NCBI GenBank assembly: GCA_963082975.1
Contig: OY720345.1
Span: 16,270,491-16,334,490, forward strand
Length of the DNA: 64,000 bases
Direction of reading: 5' to 3'
Source of the DNA: Labia minor
Lineage: Eukaryota > Arthropoda > Insecta > Dermaptera > Spongiphoridae
The position numbers and the translations under genes are program-made. Below the pieces are notes generated by a model. The model was not told the origin of the DNA, did not search any database, and was given only the letters and a program-made list of their open reading frames with translations. Within the stretch, counting starts at the first letter, position 1. Each line of letters opens with the position of its first letter. Below are positions 9,868 through 19,497 of the stretch, piece by piece.

Positions 9868-12186
9868 ATGCCGAAAAAAAATAACGACCAACCACAAGGG
9901 ACTAAAGGAGGAAAAAATGTACCCGGAATAAAAAAAGTAGCTAAAACAGCAGCAGAGCGTATGCGCGCGTACAGAGCGCGAATAAACGCCATCAACAATG
10001 CTCTCAGTCAGCAAAGCAGCCAAGATGAGCAGGAAGCAGGTGACAATCATCGAGAATTTGTTGTTCGCGTTGATGTACATCATCCAGATTTGCCATTGCT
10101 TTCGGATGCTCCGTCAACCAGTAATGTGCAAGTTATGCATGATACACCGAAAATACCAACGTCGGGTAGACATCGAAAAACTGCGGAAACAGCAGCAGAA
10201 CGTGTTAGCGCTTATAGAGAACGGCAAAAACCTGAAAAGAATGCTGCCAACCTGCAACACGTTGATGAAATAATTATGCTTGAAGCTTCATCTCAGCGAG
10301 TAATCGACGCATCAACATCAACTGCACCCAGTCGAGAATGCAGAATGCAAAAACGTCCTCATCAACATGTTTTCGAATCAGCATGTACTGCTGGATGTTC
10401 AAGCAGTGCAGAATTCGATCATGATACATCTCCCGCGCCAGCGTCTCATCATAATTCTCCGACCAACGTTCATCGTATAACTTCACCGATAGTTGATAAT
10501 TGTGAGAATGACATTCAGACCGACGATTCCAGTGAGCAATATAGTGAATACCGTCGTCATGAAAAAGCTCATCGAGAATTTAAAATCAAATTTATCGACA
10601 ATTCGTTTGGTAACATTTGCTCAGTGTGTGAAAGACTCTGGTTTAAAGAAGATTTAAAACAACCTTGTGCCGAACATGCCGAAATTTTAAATGAAATTGT
10701 GCCAGATGGAGCGATTGATGACATGATGTTGTGTAATACGTGCATGGCTTCATTGAAGAAAAAAACTATTCCAGCAATGTCAAGTTACAACGGCTTCAAA
10801 TTTCCAAAAATACCTACTCATTTGCCACCATTAGATTTAGTCTCCGAAAGACTTATTTCGCCACGGATACCTTTCATGCAGATCCGAAGATTAAGGCATG
10901 TAAATGGCCAGTACGGTATATACGGACAAGTGATTAATGTTCCTGTTTGTGTGAATACAATGGTCAAACATCTTCCACGATGTCTGGATGACGACCACTG
11001 CATAAATGTGCATATAAAACGCAGAAAAATTCACAAATCTAGTTACTTGCATGGTATCATCAATAAACGTACGATAAAAGCCTGGCTACAATATTTAGCA
11101 TCAACTCCACTATACACAACGTATAACATCAAAATCGACAACTCATTCTTCGAGGGTAACTCTCTTTTTACAAATCAACAAGATGACTACAGTGAACATA
11201 TCCCAATTGAAGAAAGCCTCACTGCCCAACAACAAACGCTCTTGTGGAATGAAGATCAACACTTGCGTATTGCACCGGGAGAACACAATGTTCCACAAAG
11301 TTTGTTGTTCGACGAGCATGCTGAGGAGCTTTCTTTTCCATCTATTTACTTGGGACAATTCCGGTGCTTCAGAGACGGAGTTAATGTGACACCATTTATG
11401 ATGGCAACAAGTGAGTTACGAAGATCTGATCGACGAGCTGTGACGCCATATCACTTATTATATTTGGCTATGAAAATTATGCGGCTGAGAGTTCGCGATG
11501 CGCTCACAATTGCGTTCAAATACGTTGGGAAAAATACGACCATTACTCGACAGGAAATTGAAGACCAACAATATGTCAATAATTGCATCGAAACAAATCT
11601 CGCATTCCTGCGGTCAATCCCAAATTCTGCCTGGTTCTGGGCAAATCGAAAAAAAGACCTTTTTGCCATGATTCGACAATTGGGAAAGCCTACAATATTT
11701 TTAACAGTAAGTGCAAATGAAATTGGTTGGATTGATTTGCTGAAAAAACTGTACAAACTGAAGCACAACGGCACAGATATTTCCGATGAATTTGCAGAAA
11801 AAATGCATTACATAGATCGAACAACTTTAATAAACAACGACGCAGTAACATGTGCTATTTACTTCAATAAACTGGTCAATACATTGCTCTCTATTCTCAA
11901 ATCCAAAAGATTCAGTCCGTTTGGTCAATATTATGTCGTCGAGTATTTTAAAAGGATTGAATTCCAACATCGGGGGAGTCCACATGCTCATATTCTCATG
12001 TGGTTAAACAATGCTCCATGTGATGCGATCGGTGAAGACAAAAACGCTGCGATTTCAATGATCGATCAACTTATATCGATTTCATCGAATGAATCATCAG
12101 GAAACATTAAATTACAGACTCACAAACATACTTTTACATGTTTCAAAAAAAATAGTTGCCAACAAAGCCCAACAATGCAGATTTGA
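9868..12186 (+). CDS. Helentron polyprotein, part 1: DNA-binding region and Rep (HUH) domain
   Basis: This 772-codon frame starts the Helentron replication protein, which nicks and transfers DNA strands during rolling-circle transposition. Two copies of a TAAERxxAYRxR motif (about residues 31-40 and 110-120) look like short DNA-binding modules. A Cys-rich segment (CSVCERLWF...CNTCMASLKKK, about 251-295) followed by KFPKIPTHLPPLDLVSERLI resembles DUF6570. The Helitron_like_N region follows and ends with the HUH metal site in EFQHRGSPHAHILMWL (about 699-714). The last dozen codons after HTFTCFKK are out of frame: the protein should continue in the frame of the next ORF, so a small indel lies between the A8 run near 12146 and about 12180. 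ATG 9868 gives the expected basic N-terminus. Confidence 0.85.
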   Translation: MPKKNNDQPQGTKGGKNVPGIKKVAKTAAERMRAYRARINAINNALSQQSSQDEQEAGDNHREFVVRVDVHHPDLPLLSDAPSTSNVQVMHDTPKIPTSGRHRKTAETAAERVSAYRERQKPEKNAANLQHVDEIIMLEASSQRVIDASTSTAPSRECRMQKRPHQHVFESACTAGCSSSAEFDHDTSPAPASHHNSPTNVHRITSPIVDNCENDIQTDDSSEQYSEYRRHEKAHREFKIKFIDNSFGNICSVCERLWFKEDLKQPCAEHAEILNEIVPDGAIDDMMLCNTCMASLKKKTIPAMSSYNGFKFPKIPTHLPPLDLVSERLISPRIPFMQIRRLRHVNGQYGIYGQVINVPVCVNTMVKHLPRCLDDDHCINVHIKRRKIHKSSYLHGIINKRTIKAWLQYLASTPLYTTYNIKIDNSFFEGNSLFTNQQDDYSEHIPIEESLTAQQQTLLWNEDQHLRIAPGEHNVPQSLLFDEHAEELSFPSIYLGQFRCFRDGVNVTPFMMATSELRRSDRRAVTPYHLLYLAMKIMRLRVRDALTIAFKYVGKNTTITRQEIEDQQYVNNCIETNLAFLRSIPNSAWFWANRKKDLFAMIRQLGKPTIFLTVSANEIGWIDLLKKLYKLKHNGTDISDEFAEKMHYIDRTTLINNDAVTCAIYFNKLVNTLLSILKSKRFSPFGQYYVVEYFKRIEFQHRGSPHAHILMWLNNAPCDAIGEDKNAAISMIDQLISISSNESSGNIKLQTHKHTFTCFKKNSCQQSPTMQI

Positions 12187-14323
12187 AGCTCCGTTTATGC
12201 CTTCTCGAACCACCGTTATATTGTCTCCAATGCATAAAGAAGAACCAGGATTTGGGGATTATATGAAGCAGTACAAGAATATCAGGACAAATCTTCAAAA
12301 TTATGACTACACTGATTTCGATCATTTTTATAGAGATAATAACATATTTTCTGATGATCACTACAATTCTATTCTTCGAGCTGGAATCAACAGACACAGA
12401 GTCTTCCTAAAACGTCAACCGCATGAAAAATGGCACAACCCATTCAACCCATTCGTGCTGAATATAATGAAATCGAACATGGACATACAATTCATCACTG
12501 AGGAATATTCTTGTGCCGCTTATGTCGCAGAGTACGTGAACAAGACTAACAGAAGAGTGAGTCATCTCCAACGTCAAATTATTGAAACCATGAACGAACA
12601 TCCAGACTTCGATATTGTGGAAGTCACTCGAAAAATAGGGGTCAACATGCTAAACAGTGTAGAGATGACAAGTCAAGAAACTGCTTGGTATCTGCTGCGA
12701 GAGCCGATGTCCAAAAGTTCCACCACAGTAGTCATGATCTCCACTGTATGGCCGGTTGATAGACAAAGAATTAGAAAAACTCAAAAAGACCTGGACGAAA
12801 TGGCCATTGGAGAAGATTCTACCGATATTTGGAAGCTAGATTGGTTTACAAAGTATGAAAGACGACATGAAGATTTGCAAGACGTCACACTTGCACAATT
12901 TGTAGCCAATTATACAGTTCGTGCCGATGGAACTTACACGGAGAGAACCAAACGTCGTATTCTTCGTTACCGAAATTACGATATGGGACAAGAGCTCAAC
13001 GAGTACAAGCGTGAAATGGTCACGTTACACATGCCATTCCGGAACGAAGATGAAGAAATACTGGCCGAAATGAAGTTCATACAAATATATGACGATAACG
13101 AGGAGCAAATTTTGAATCGGCGAAAAGAATTCGAATCCACTTTAGACATACAGAAGACTATTGAAATTTGTCGCAATTTGTGCCGTGAGGATGAAACCAC
13201 AGAAGACGAAGTACAAGATATAGCAAACAGACGTGCAGAGCATGACCCTTTCCAGCGACTATATAATGATCCGAAATCAGATGCTAATGCCGACATTCGT
13301 TTAGCTGTATTGAATAAGCTAGGACCTATCGCAAAAAAAAGGGAGAATTTGATACCCAACGCTGAATTTTGTAAATTTATGAGAATGGCTAATGAGAAAC
13401 AGAGCGAACTTCTTCGTCACGTAATATATCGTCTTTTAACTTCGGAAATGACTCCATTTCAAATATTCCTCACTGGTCCAGCTGGATGTGGCAAAACGTT
13501 TGTTATCAAACTCATTATGGACATCTATAATCGATTTACAAATACCGACGGTCACTGCAATGCGTATATAACATGTGCTTCTACAGGCAAAGCAGCTGTA
13601 GCCATTGATGGCACCACTGTACACACAGCATTGAAAATTTCCTTATCGAAACTGTTGCCATTGTCAATCGAAGTAGCTCATCAATATCGAGCATTATTCA
13701 AGTACGTAAAAGTCTTGATTATTGATGAAATTAGTATGATTGGGGCAGAGTTACTTGCACAAATTGATACTCGACTTAAACAAATTACTGGCAATTATGA
13801 TACCAATTTTGGTGGGATTGATATCATATTAATCGGAGATTTGCGACAATTACCACCAGTTCGAGCCACACCAATATATAAGCAACAAAAACAAACCATT
13901 GTTGGGCCAATATTGTGGAGAGGGCTGAAATTTTACGAGCTAGACCAGGTGATGAGACAAGCGAATCAACTGTTTTCATCAATCTTAACAAAAATAGGTA
14001 ATGGTGAACGACTAGAAGAACACGAATTAGAATTGATTGAATCAAGATTTTGTACGGTAGACGAAGCAAATACTCGTTGTCCACGTGGAATTCGATTATT
14101 CAATACTAATCTGTCCGTCACTGCATACAACAACAAAATATTGAATGAAGCCGAAGAAAAAACAGTCTTTGTAGCCAAAGATGTGTATGTTGGTTGCACA
14201 ACAGCAGAGCAAGAAGCCTTCGTACGTCAAAAACTACACAAAATGTCTATTATTGACACTGGAGGACTGCCGTATGAAACTGTGTTTGTAATTGACGTAC
14301 TATATATGATCACACTAATATAG
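12089..14323 (+). CDS. Helentron polyprotein, part 2: Rep C-terminal half and PIF1-like helicase
   Basis: This frame overlaps the end of part 1; its true continuity begins at about 12170 (CRFEAPFMPSRT). It carries the Rep catalytic tyrosine region YVAEYVNK (about residue 142), then a PIF1-type superfamily 1B helicase with Walker A GPAGCGKTF (about 463), STGKAA, Walker B LIIDEISMIG (about 545), GDLRQLPPV and the later motif region. The helicase unwinds donor DNA during rolling-circle transposition. It ends prematurely at TAG 14321-14323 where the conserved continuation is in another frame; a one-base deletion near 14316-14320 explains this. The first codons of this frame are only a shadow of part 1. 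Confidence 0.85.
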   Translation: MNHQETLNYRLTNILLHVSKKIVANKAQQCRFEAPFMPSRTTVILSPMHKEEPGFGDYMKQYKNIRTNLQNYDYTDFDHFYRDNNIFSDDHYNSILRAGINRHRVFLKRQPHEKWHNPFNPFVLNIMKSNMDIQFITEEYSCAAYVAEYVNKTNRRVSHLQRQIIETMNEHPDFDIVEVTRKIGVNMLNSVEMTSQETAWYLLREPMSKSSTTVVMISTVWPVDRQRIRKTQKDLDEMAIGEDSTDIWKLDWFTKYERRHEDLQDVTLAQFVANYTVRADGTYTERTKRRILRYRNYDMGQELNEYKREMVTLHMPFRNEDEEILAEMKFIQIYDDNEEQILNRRKEFESTLDIQKTIEICRNLCREDETTEDEVQDIANRRAEHDPFQRLYNDPKSDANADIRLAVLNKLGPIAKKRENLIPNAEFCKFMRMANEKQSELLRHVIYRLLTSEMTPFQIFLTGPAGCGKTFVIKLIMDIYNRFTNTDGHCNAYITCASTGKAAVAIDGTTVHTALKISLSKLLPLSIEVAHQYRALFKYVKVLIIDEISMIGAELLAQIDTRLKQITGNYDTNFGGIDIILIGDLRQLPPVRATPIYKQQKQTIVGPILWRGLKFYELDQVMRQANQLFSSILTKIGNGERLEEHELELIESRFCTVDEANTRCPRGIRLFNTNLSVTAYNNKILNEAEEKTVFVAKDVYVGCTTAEQEAFVRQKLHKMSIIDTGGLPYETVFVIDVLYMITLI

Positions 14324-14325
14324 AC

Positions 14326-15624
14326 GTGGCAGACGGCTTGGCAAATGGCGCAGTGGGCAAATTAGTACATATAGAGTTTGACGACAGTGGAGAAGTCAGT
14401 GTTTCATGGCTTGATTTTCCGGATTGCTCTACGACTGGTCAAAAAATCAGAAAAAAAGTAGCGGGTCATGTTGCAACTAATAATATTAGCAGAACAGCGG
14501 TACCAATCGGACGACGCACGTCAACTATTCCGCTCAACAACAACAAAACAATCAACGCAAAACGATCACATCTGCCGTTGATTTGTGCTTGTGCGACGAC
14601 TATTCACAAGTCTCAGGGAAGCACGTATTCTGAAGTTGTTTACGAATATGACAAAAAACATTCGCAATCATTAGTATATGTTGCTTTATCACGAGTCACC
14701 TGTATTGAAGGCTTGTGGATAGTAACGAATGGAGATGACTTCAGATTTTACCATGGTCGACGAGCATCAGTCAGTATGTCTCATTTACAAGATGAATTGC
14801 GGAGACTTTCATTAAACAGACTTCAAACCGTCGATAAACAAATAATCGATTTCATATCTCAGCGTAGAGCATTAACTCTGTACATTCTTAATTGCCAGAG
14901 CCTACGAGCACATGCCGCCGATTTAACAGACACTATCATCCGCAAATCCAACATTGTACTTCTGTCCGAAACTTGGTTAAACGATGCCGAAGATGTTAGC
15001 ATACCAAATTTTAATTGTGTCATCAAATACAAGCGACCGAATGTTAGAGCAGGAGGTGTTGCAATCTACCACAATCAACATGACACTGTAAATATCGTTA
15101 CACCAAACATGGAAATTATTGCAAGGCAGTCACTGTCATATTCATCAACGGTGACACCAGTTGGCGATGTTTGCATTGCAGAATGTCAAACTCACAATGG
15201 AAAAATTATTGTCATCGCAGCCATCTATATCTCACCAAATCAAAATTTAGACGATATTATTTATTTCATACACCGTTCACTACTGGTTTATAGCCACACA
15301 AGTGCTAATGCACTTGGACGAGGCGAAGATAAAATCCCTCTAATTCTCGGGGGAGATTTTAATGTAAATTTTGGATCTGATGATTCGTTGCCGTTGATCA
15401 ACTTTCTTCGAGAAACATTTGGTCTGCTTCTAAATAACGATCCCAAGGAATCAACAACAAAATCTGGAACTACAATAGATGCTGTTTTTACACGTTATAT
15501 AGAAAATATAGAATCACGAACATATATATCTTATTTTAGTTATCACAAGCCATTAATATCAGTATTACCAATTGAAGCACCAACCGACAATAGTACAGGC
15601 AATGTAGATATGATGATAGAGTAG
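14326..15624 (+). CDS. Helentron polyprotein, part 3: helicase C-terminus and AP endonuclease
   Basis: The frame resumes with VADGLANGAVGKL and holds the last helicase motifs, TIHKSQGSTY and YVALSRVT. From about residue 185 an endonuclease/exonuclease/phosphatase-type domain follows: ILNCQSLRAH, LLSETWLND (about 215), GGVAIYH, GGDFNVNFG (about 341) and a closing SYFSYHKPL. These are the marks of the AP-type endonuclease that Helentrons carry fused to the helicase, similar to the one in LINEs. It ends at a normal stop. It is not an independent gene: it is the 3' third of the Helentron polyprotein, separated by the frameshift just upstream. Confidence 0.85.
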   Translation: MADGLANGAVGKLVHIEFDDSGEVSVSWLDFPDCSTTGQKIRKKVAGHVATNNISRTAVPIGRRTSTIPLNNNKTINAKRSHLPLICACATTIHKSQGSTYSEVVYEYDKKHSQSLVYVALSRVTCIEGLWIVTNGDDFRFYHGRRASVSMSHLQDELRRLSLNRLQTVDKQIIDFISQRRALTLYILNCQSLRAHAADLTDTIIRKSNIVLLSETWLNDAEDVSIPNFNCVIKYKRPNVRAGGVAIYHNQHDTVNIVTPNMEIIARQSLSYSSTVTPVGDVCIAECQTHNGKIIVIAAIYISPNQNLDDIIYFIHRSLLVYSHTSANALGRGEDKIPLILGGDFNVNFGSDDSLPLINFLRETFGLLLNNDPKESTTKSGTTIDAVFTRYIENIESRTYISYFSYHKPLISVLPIEAPTDNSTGNVDMMIE

Positions 15625-15830
15625 ATAATAATAATAATAAAGCGAATATTTGTTACGAAAATTTTATACTGTTATATGTCTTTCGAAATGATCCCTTTCT
15701 TTTTCTCTATTTCTCTCTCACTCACACTCTCAACTAAAATTTCTCTTATTCTCTAGATTGTAAGAAGTTTCACTTCCGCCACGTGTACGATGCTGCACAT
15801 GTTACTTTTTTTTTTTATTAGTCCTATTTT
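15625..15830. other. Helentron 3' non-coding region
   Basis: The stretch holds a (AAT)n run, a pyrimidine-rich tract (15690-15750) and the palindrome GAAGTTTCACTTC (15764-15776) followed by a CACGTG. The zinc-finger inverted repeat starts at about 15807-15831. Confidence 0.5.
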
Positions 15831-16680
15831 TCAAACATTATGTATTAATAAATGTGCTTTTAAATTTGGTGTCAGATTAAATTTCCTTTCACAATAATTA
15901 CATTCTTTTCTCATCTATGAATTAATAAATGATTATCTAAATGTGATTTTTGCATAAGTTTTTTTTCACAATAATTACATTCAAAAGTTTTTTTTCCCAT
16001 ATGAATTAATAAATGTTCTTTTAAAGTTGATTTTTCTGTAAATTTCTTTTTACAATAATTACATTCAAAAGGTTTTTCTCCTGAATGAATTAATAAATGT
16101 CTATTCATACTAGATTTGCGATTAAATTTCTTTTTACAATAATTACATTCAAAAGGATTTTCTCCTGTATGAGTTAATAAATGATTATCTAAATGGGATT
16201 TCCGATTAAATTTCTTTTTACAATAATTACATTCAAAAGGCTTTTCTTCTGTATGAATTAGTAAATGAGAATTTAAAATTGATTTTCTATTAAATTTCTT
16301 TTTACAATAATTACATTCAAAACGTTTTTCTCCTGAATGAATTAATAAATGTCTATGTAAAACAGATTCCTGATTAAATTTATTTTTACAATAATTACAT
16401 TCAAAAGGTTTTTCTCCTGAATGAATTAATAAATGTCTATTCATATTATATTTCTGAATAAATTTTTTTTCACAATAATTACACTCAAAAGGTTTTTCTT
16501 CTGAATGAATTAATAAATGTTCTTGTAAATATGATTTCTGAATAAATTTCTTTTCACAATAATTACATTCAAAAGGTTTTTCTCCTGAATGAATTAATAA
16601 ATGCCTATTCATAATAGATTTCCGATTAAATTTCTTTTCACAATAATCACATTTAAAACACCTGTCTTCATTATTAAATT
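15831..16680 (-). pseudogene. Detached downstream part of the left C2H2 zinc-finger array
   Basis: On the minus strand, in frame from the KKFNNEDRCFKCDYC junction (about 16680), there are nine C2H2 fingers of the FECNYCxKKF...HLLIHSGEKP type, ending at TGA near 15911. A one-base-scale frameshift there separates a tenth finger (ECNYCERKFNLTPNLKAH then LLIHNV), whose stop at 15831-15833 is the same ending as the intact right copy. The only in-frame ATG (16612) lies inside a finger. The upstream frame (16674) ends in a stop. I read this as the 3' part of a once continuous gene, cut off by array recombination. Zinc-coordinating Cys and His are intact in all nine fingers. Confidence 0.75.
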
Positions 16681-18078
16681 TCTTTATATGAATGAATTTT
16701 TAAATGTCTTATCAAATTTGATTTTAGATTACATTTCTTTTCACAATAATTACATTCAAAAGGCTTTTCACCTGTATGAATTAATAAATGTCTATGTAAA
16801 ACAGATTTCAGATTAAATTTCTTTTCACAATAATTACACTCAAAAGGATTTTCTCCTGTATGAATTAATAAATGACTATGTAAAAGAGATTTCCGATTAA
16901 ATTTCTTTTCACAATAATTACACTCAAAAGGTTTTTCTCCTGTATGAATTAATAAATGACTATTTAAATGTGATTTCCGCTTAAATATCTTTTTACAATA
17001 ATTACATTCAAAAGACTTTTCACCTGTATGAATTAATAAATGTCTATGTAAAACAGATCCCTGATAAAATTTCTTTTTACAATAATTACATTCAAAACGT
17101 TTTTCTCCTGAATGAATTAATAAATGTTCTTTTAAAGTTGATTTAACATTAAATTTCTTTTCACAATAATTACACTCAAAAGGTTTTTCTCCTGTATGAA
17201 TTAATAAATGACTATTTAAATGTGATTTCCGTTTAAATTTCTTTTCACAATAATTACATTCAAAAGGATTTTCTCCCGTATGAATTATTAAATGACTGAC
17301 TAACTGTGATTTTTTAATAAATTTCTTTTCACAATAATTACATTCAAAAGTTTTTTTTCCTATATGAATTAATAAATGTTCTTGTAAATATGATTTCAGA
17401 ATAAATTTCTTTTCACAATAATTACATTCAAAAGGTTTTTCTCCTGAATGAATTAATAAATGCCTATTCATATTAGATTTCCGATTAAATTTCTTTTCAC
17501 AATAATCACATTTAAAACACCTGTCTTCATTATTAAATTTCTTTTCACAATAATTACATTCAAAAGGTTTTTCTCCTGAATGAATTAATAAATGTCCATG
17601 TAAAACAGATTCCTGATTAAATTTCTTTTCACAATAATTACATTCAAAAGGTTTTTCTCCTGAATGAATTAATAAATGCCTATTCATATTAGCTTTCCGA
17701 TTAAATTTCTTTTCACAATAATCACATTTAAAACACCTGTCTTCATTATGGACTGAATGAGTTTCTTCTTTAATTTTTTCGTTTAAATATTTCCCTGTAT
17801 CCTTTTTGAGTTTTAAATCATGTTTGCAAATTGAAAATATTTTTTTATGAAAACATTTTTTTAGATGTTTCGATAAAAATCCCTCACTTATAAAACTGGT
17901 TCGACAATATATACAAGAATATAGAGGACCTAAAAAAGAATTCGGTATATTATCATTATAAATAATATAACAAAATAATTTTAGTGACAATTAACGTTAG
18001 GTTAGATTAAATAAGATAGAAATAAAAATTACCTATATATATTGGATATTTGCTTTCTTCTTGTGAATAAAGATCCAT
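16674..18078 (-). CDS. C2H2 zinc-finger protein, left (rearranged) copy, two exons
   Basis: Exon 1 is 18033-18078 (MDLYSQEESKYPIYI), the intron is 17930-18032 (103 bp, GT-AG), and exon 2 is 16674-17929; the spliced protein is about 433 aa. After a basic N-terminal segment and one atypical CxxC finger (CIYCRTSF...HLKKCFH) there are 12 canonical C2H2 fingers with linkers of the TGEKP type. One extra half finger is truncated by a KKF/NNEDRCF junction, where the start of the array has been recombined into a later finger. It ends HLKIHSYKEI at a TAA made by a frame change; more fingers lie beyond. Fingers of this kind bind DNA in the nucleus; the targets are unknown. A start further upstream inside the intron (MSLKLF...) is an artefact of reading through it. 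Confidence 0.75.
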
Positions 18079-19010
18079 TTTTTATCAATTATAAAATATA
18101 TACTAGGTAATAAGTAATATAAATGTATGAAATTTCGATTTATATTTACAATCAAAATAACAACGTGACCTGGACATTTGAATCACAGAACATCCTTAAC
18201 AGAGGCTGACAGAGGCGCCCACTCAATGCTATTTACAAGAATATAGAGGACCTAAAAAAGAATTCTTTTCGTTATTTTAATTCATTATATTTTTATATAT
18301 ATTATTGTATAATTCAATTTAAGGTATATTATCATTATAAATAATATAAAACAAAATAATTTTAGTGACAATTAACGTTAGGTTAGATTAAATAAGATAG
18401 AAATAAAAATTACCTATATATATTGGATATTTTCTTTCTTCTTGAGAATAAAGATCCATTTTTTATCAATTATAAAATATATACTAGGTAATAAGTAATA
18501 TAAATGTATGAAATTTCGATTTATATTTATAATCAAAATAACAACGTGACCTGGACATTTGAATCACAGAACATCCTTAACAGAGGCTGACAGAGGCGCC
18601 CACTCAATGCTATTTACAAGAATATAGAGGACCTAAAAAAGAATTCTTTTCGTTATTTTAATTCATTATATTTTTATATATATTATTGTATATATTATTG
18701 TATAATTCAATTTAAGGTATATTATCATTATAAATAATATAAAACAAAATAATTTTAGTGACAATTAACGTTAGGTTAGATTAAATAAGATAGAAATAAA
18801 AATTACCTATATATATTGGATATTTTCTTTCTTCTTGAGAATAAAGATCCATTTTTTATCAATTATAAAATATATACTAGGTAATAAGTAATATAAATGT
18901 ATGAAATTTCGATTTATATTTATAATCAAAATAACAACGTGACCTGGACATTTGAATCACAGAACATCCTTAACAGAGGCTGACAGAGGCGCCCCGCGTC
19001 CACTCAATGA
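18079..19010 (-). repeat. Tandem promoter/first-exon units, left arm (two extra units)
   Basis: A unit of about 365-390 bp is repeated here upstream of the real first exon. Each contains the conserved leader (CCAGGTCACGTTGTTATTTT on the coding strand), a copy of exon 1 with MDLYSQEERKYPIYI, its GTAATT donor, and an acceptor with the first 20 or so bases of exon 2 ending in TAG. Extra first exons lie near 18425-18470 and 18805-18855 (minus strand). The unit matching the intact downstream exon 1 differs at codon 9 (Ser instead of Arg). The right arm has one such extra unit. Confidence 0.8.
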
Positions 19011-19497
19011 TATTTTTGTGAAGTATTAAAAGCATGCAAAAGCACGCTGGGCGGGCATGTGTGAGCGTTTTTACCGACCGACGATAGTAGGGAGGTATTT
19101 TTAAATTTTTTTTTGAATGAATATTGGGAATTTAAAAATTATTTATTGAGATATAAAATTAGCATTACAGAAATCAAATATGCTTTTTGAAAAAATGTTA
19201 GTTTTATATCCAAATAAATAATTTTTAAATTAACAGAAAACTCCACCATCTTTTATGTAATTTACATAAATAAAATAAACGAATTATGTTGTTGTTAATA
19301 TAAATACTATTTATTAATTTTAATTTATAATTTAATTTTAATATAATATATGTGTTAATTTATCAAATTGGAATTTGCATGATAGCAGAGCGGAGACATC
19401 CCACATTTTTTTCATTTATAAATATTTATTGAGATATAAAATTAGCATTACAGAAATCAAATATGCTTTTTGAAAAAATGTTAGTTTTATATCCAAA

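Larger units (their letters stand above)
8264..15780 (+). mobile_element. Helentron (Helitron with AP endonuclease), frameshifted
   Basis: The core 9868-15624 encodes, in order, a Rep/HUH domain, a PIF1-type helicase and an apurinic-type endonuclease, the arrangement that defines Helentrons. The outer limits are inferred. The palindromic 13-mer GAAGTGAAACTTC occurs at 8274-8286 and, as its complement, at 15764-15776, bracketing the coding block as subterminal inverted repeats would. The 5' region between 8264 and 9867 is non-coding and contains two minisatellites, a CpG-rich patch, a fold-back element and a 94-bp tandem duplication. The zinc-finger inverted repeat begins directly after the 3' limit. 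Two single-base-scale frameshifts (near 12150-12180 and near 14316) break the polyprotein, so this copy is probably inactive but young. Confidence 0.7.
15807..19428 (-). repeat. Left arm of the zinc-finger inverted duplication
   Basis: This arm is the reverse complement of 22261-24906 at very high identity, apart from a longer finger array and one extra promoter/first-exon unit. The outer edge lies just past the stop codon of the zinc-finger gene (shared AAAAATAG), the inner edge past a CATCCCACATTTTTTTCATT block. A further direct copy of the inner sequence (as at 19135-19300) follows at 19432-19497 plus 21922-22008, interrupted by Helitron A. Confidence 0.9.

Noticed and set aside
15911..18078. 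CRISPR-like regular repeats
   Set aside because: The 84-bp periodicity is the codon repeat of C2H2 fingers in an open frame; there are no unique spacers.
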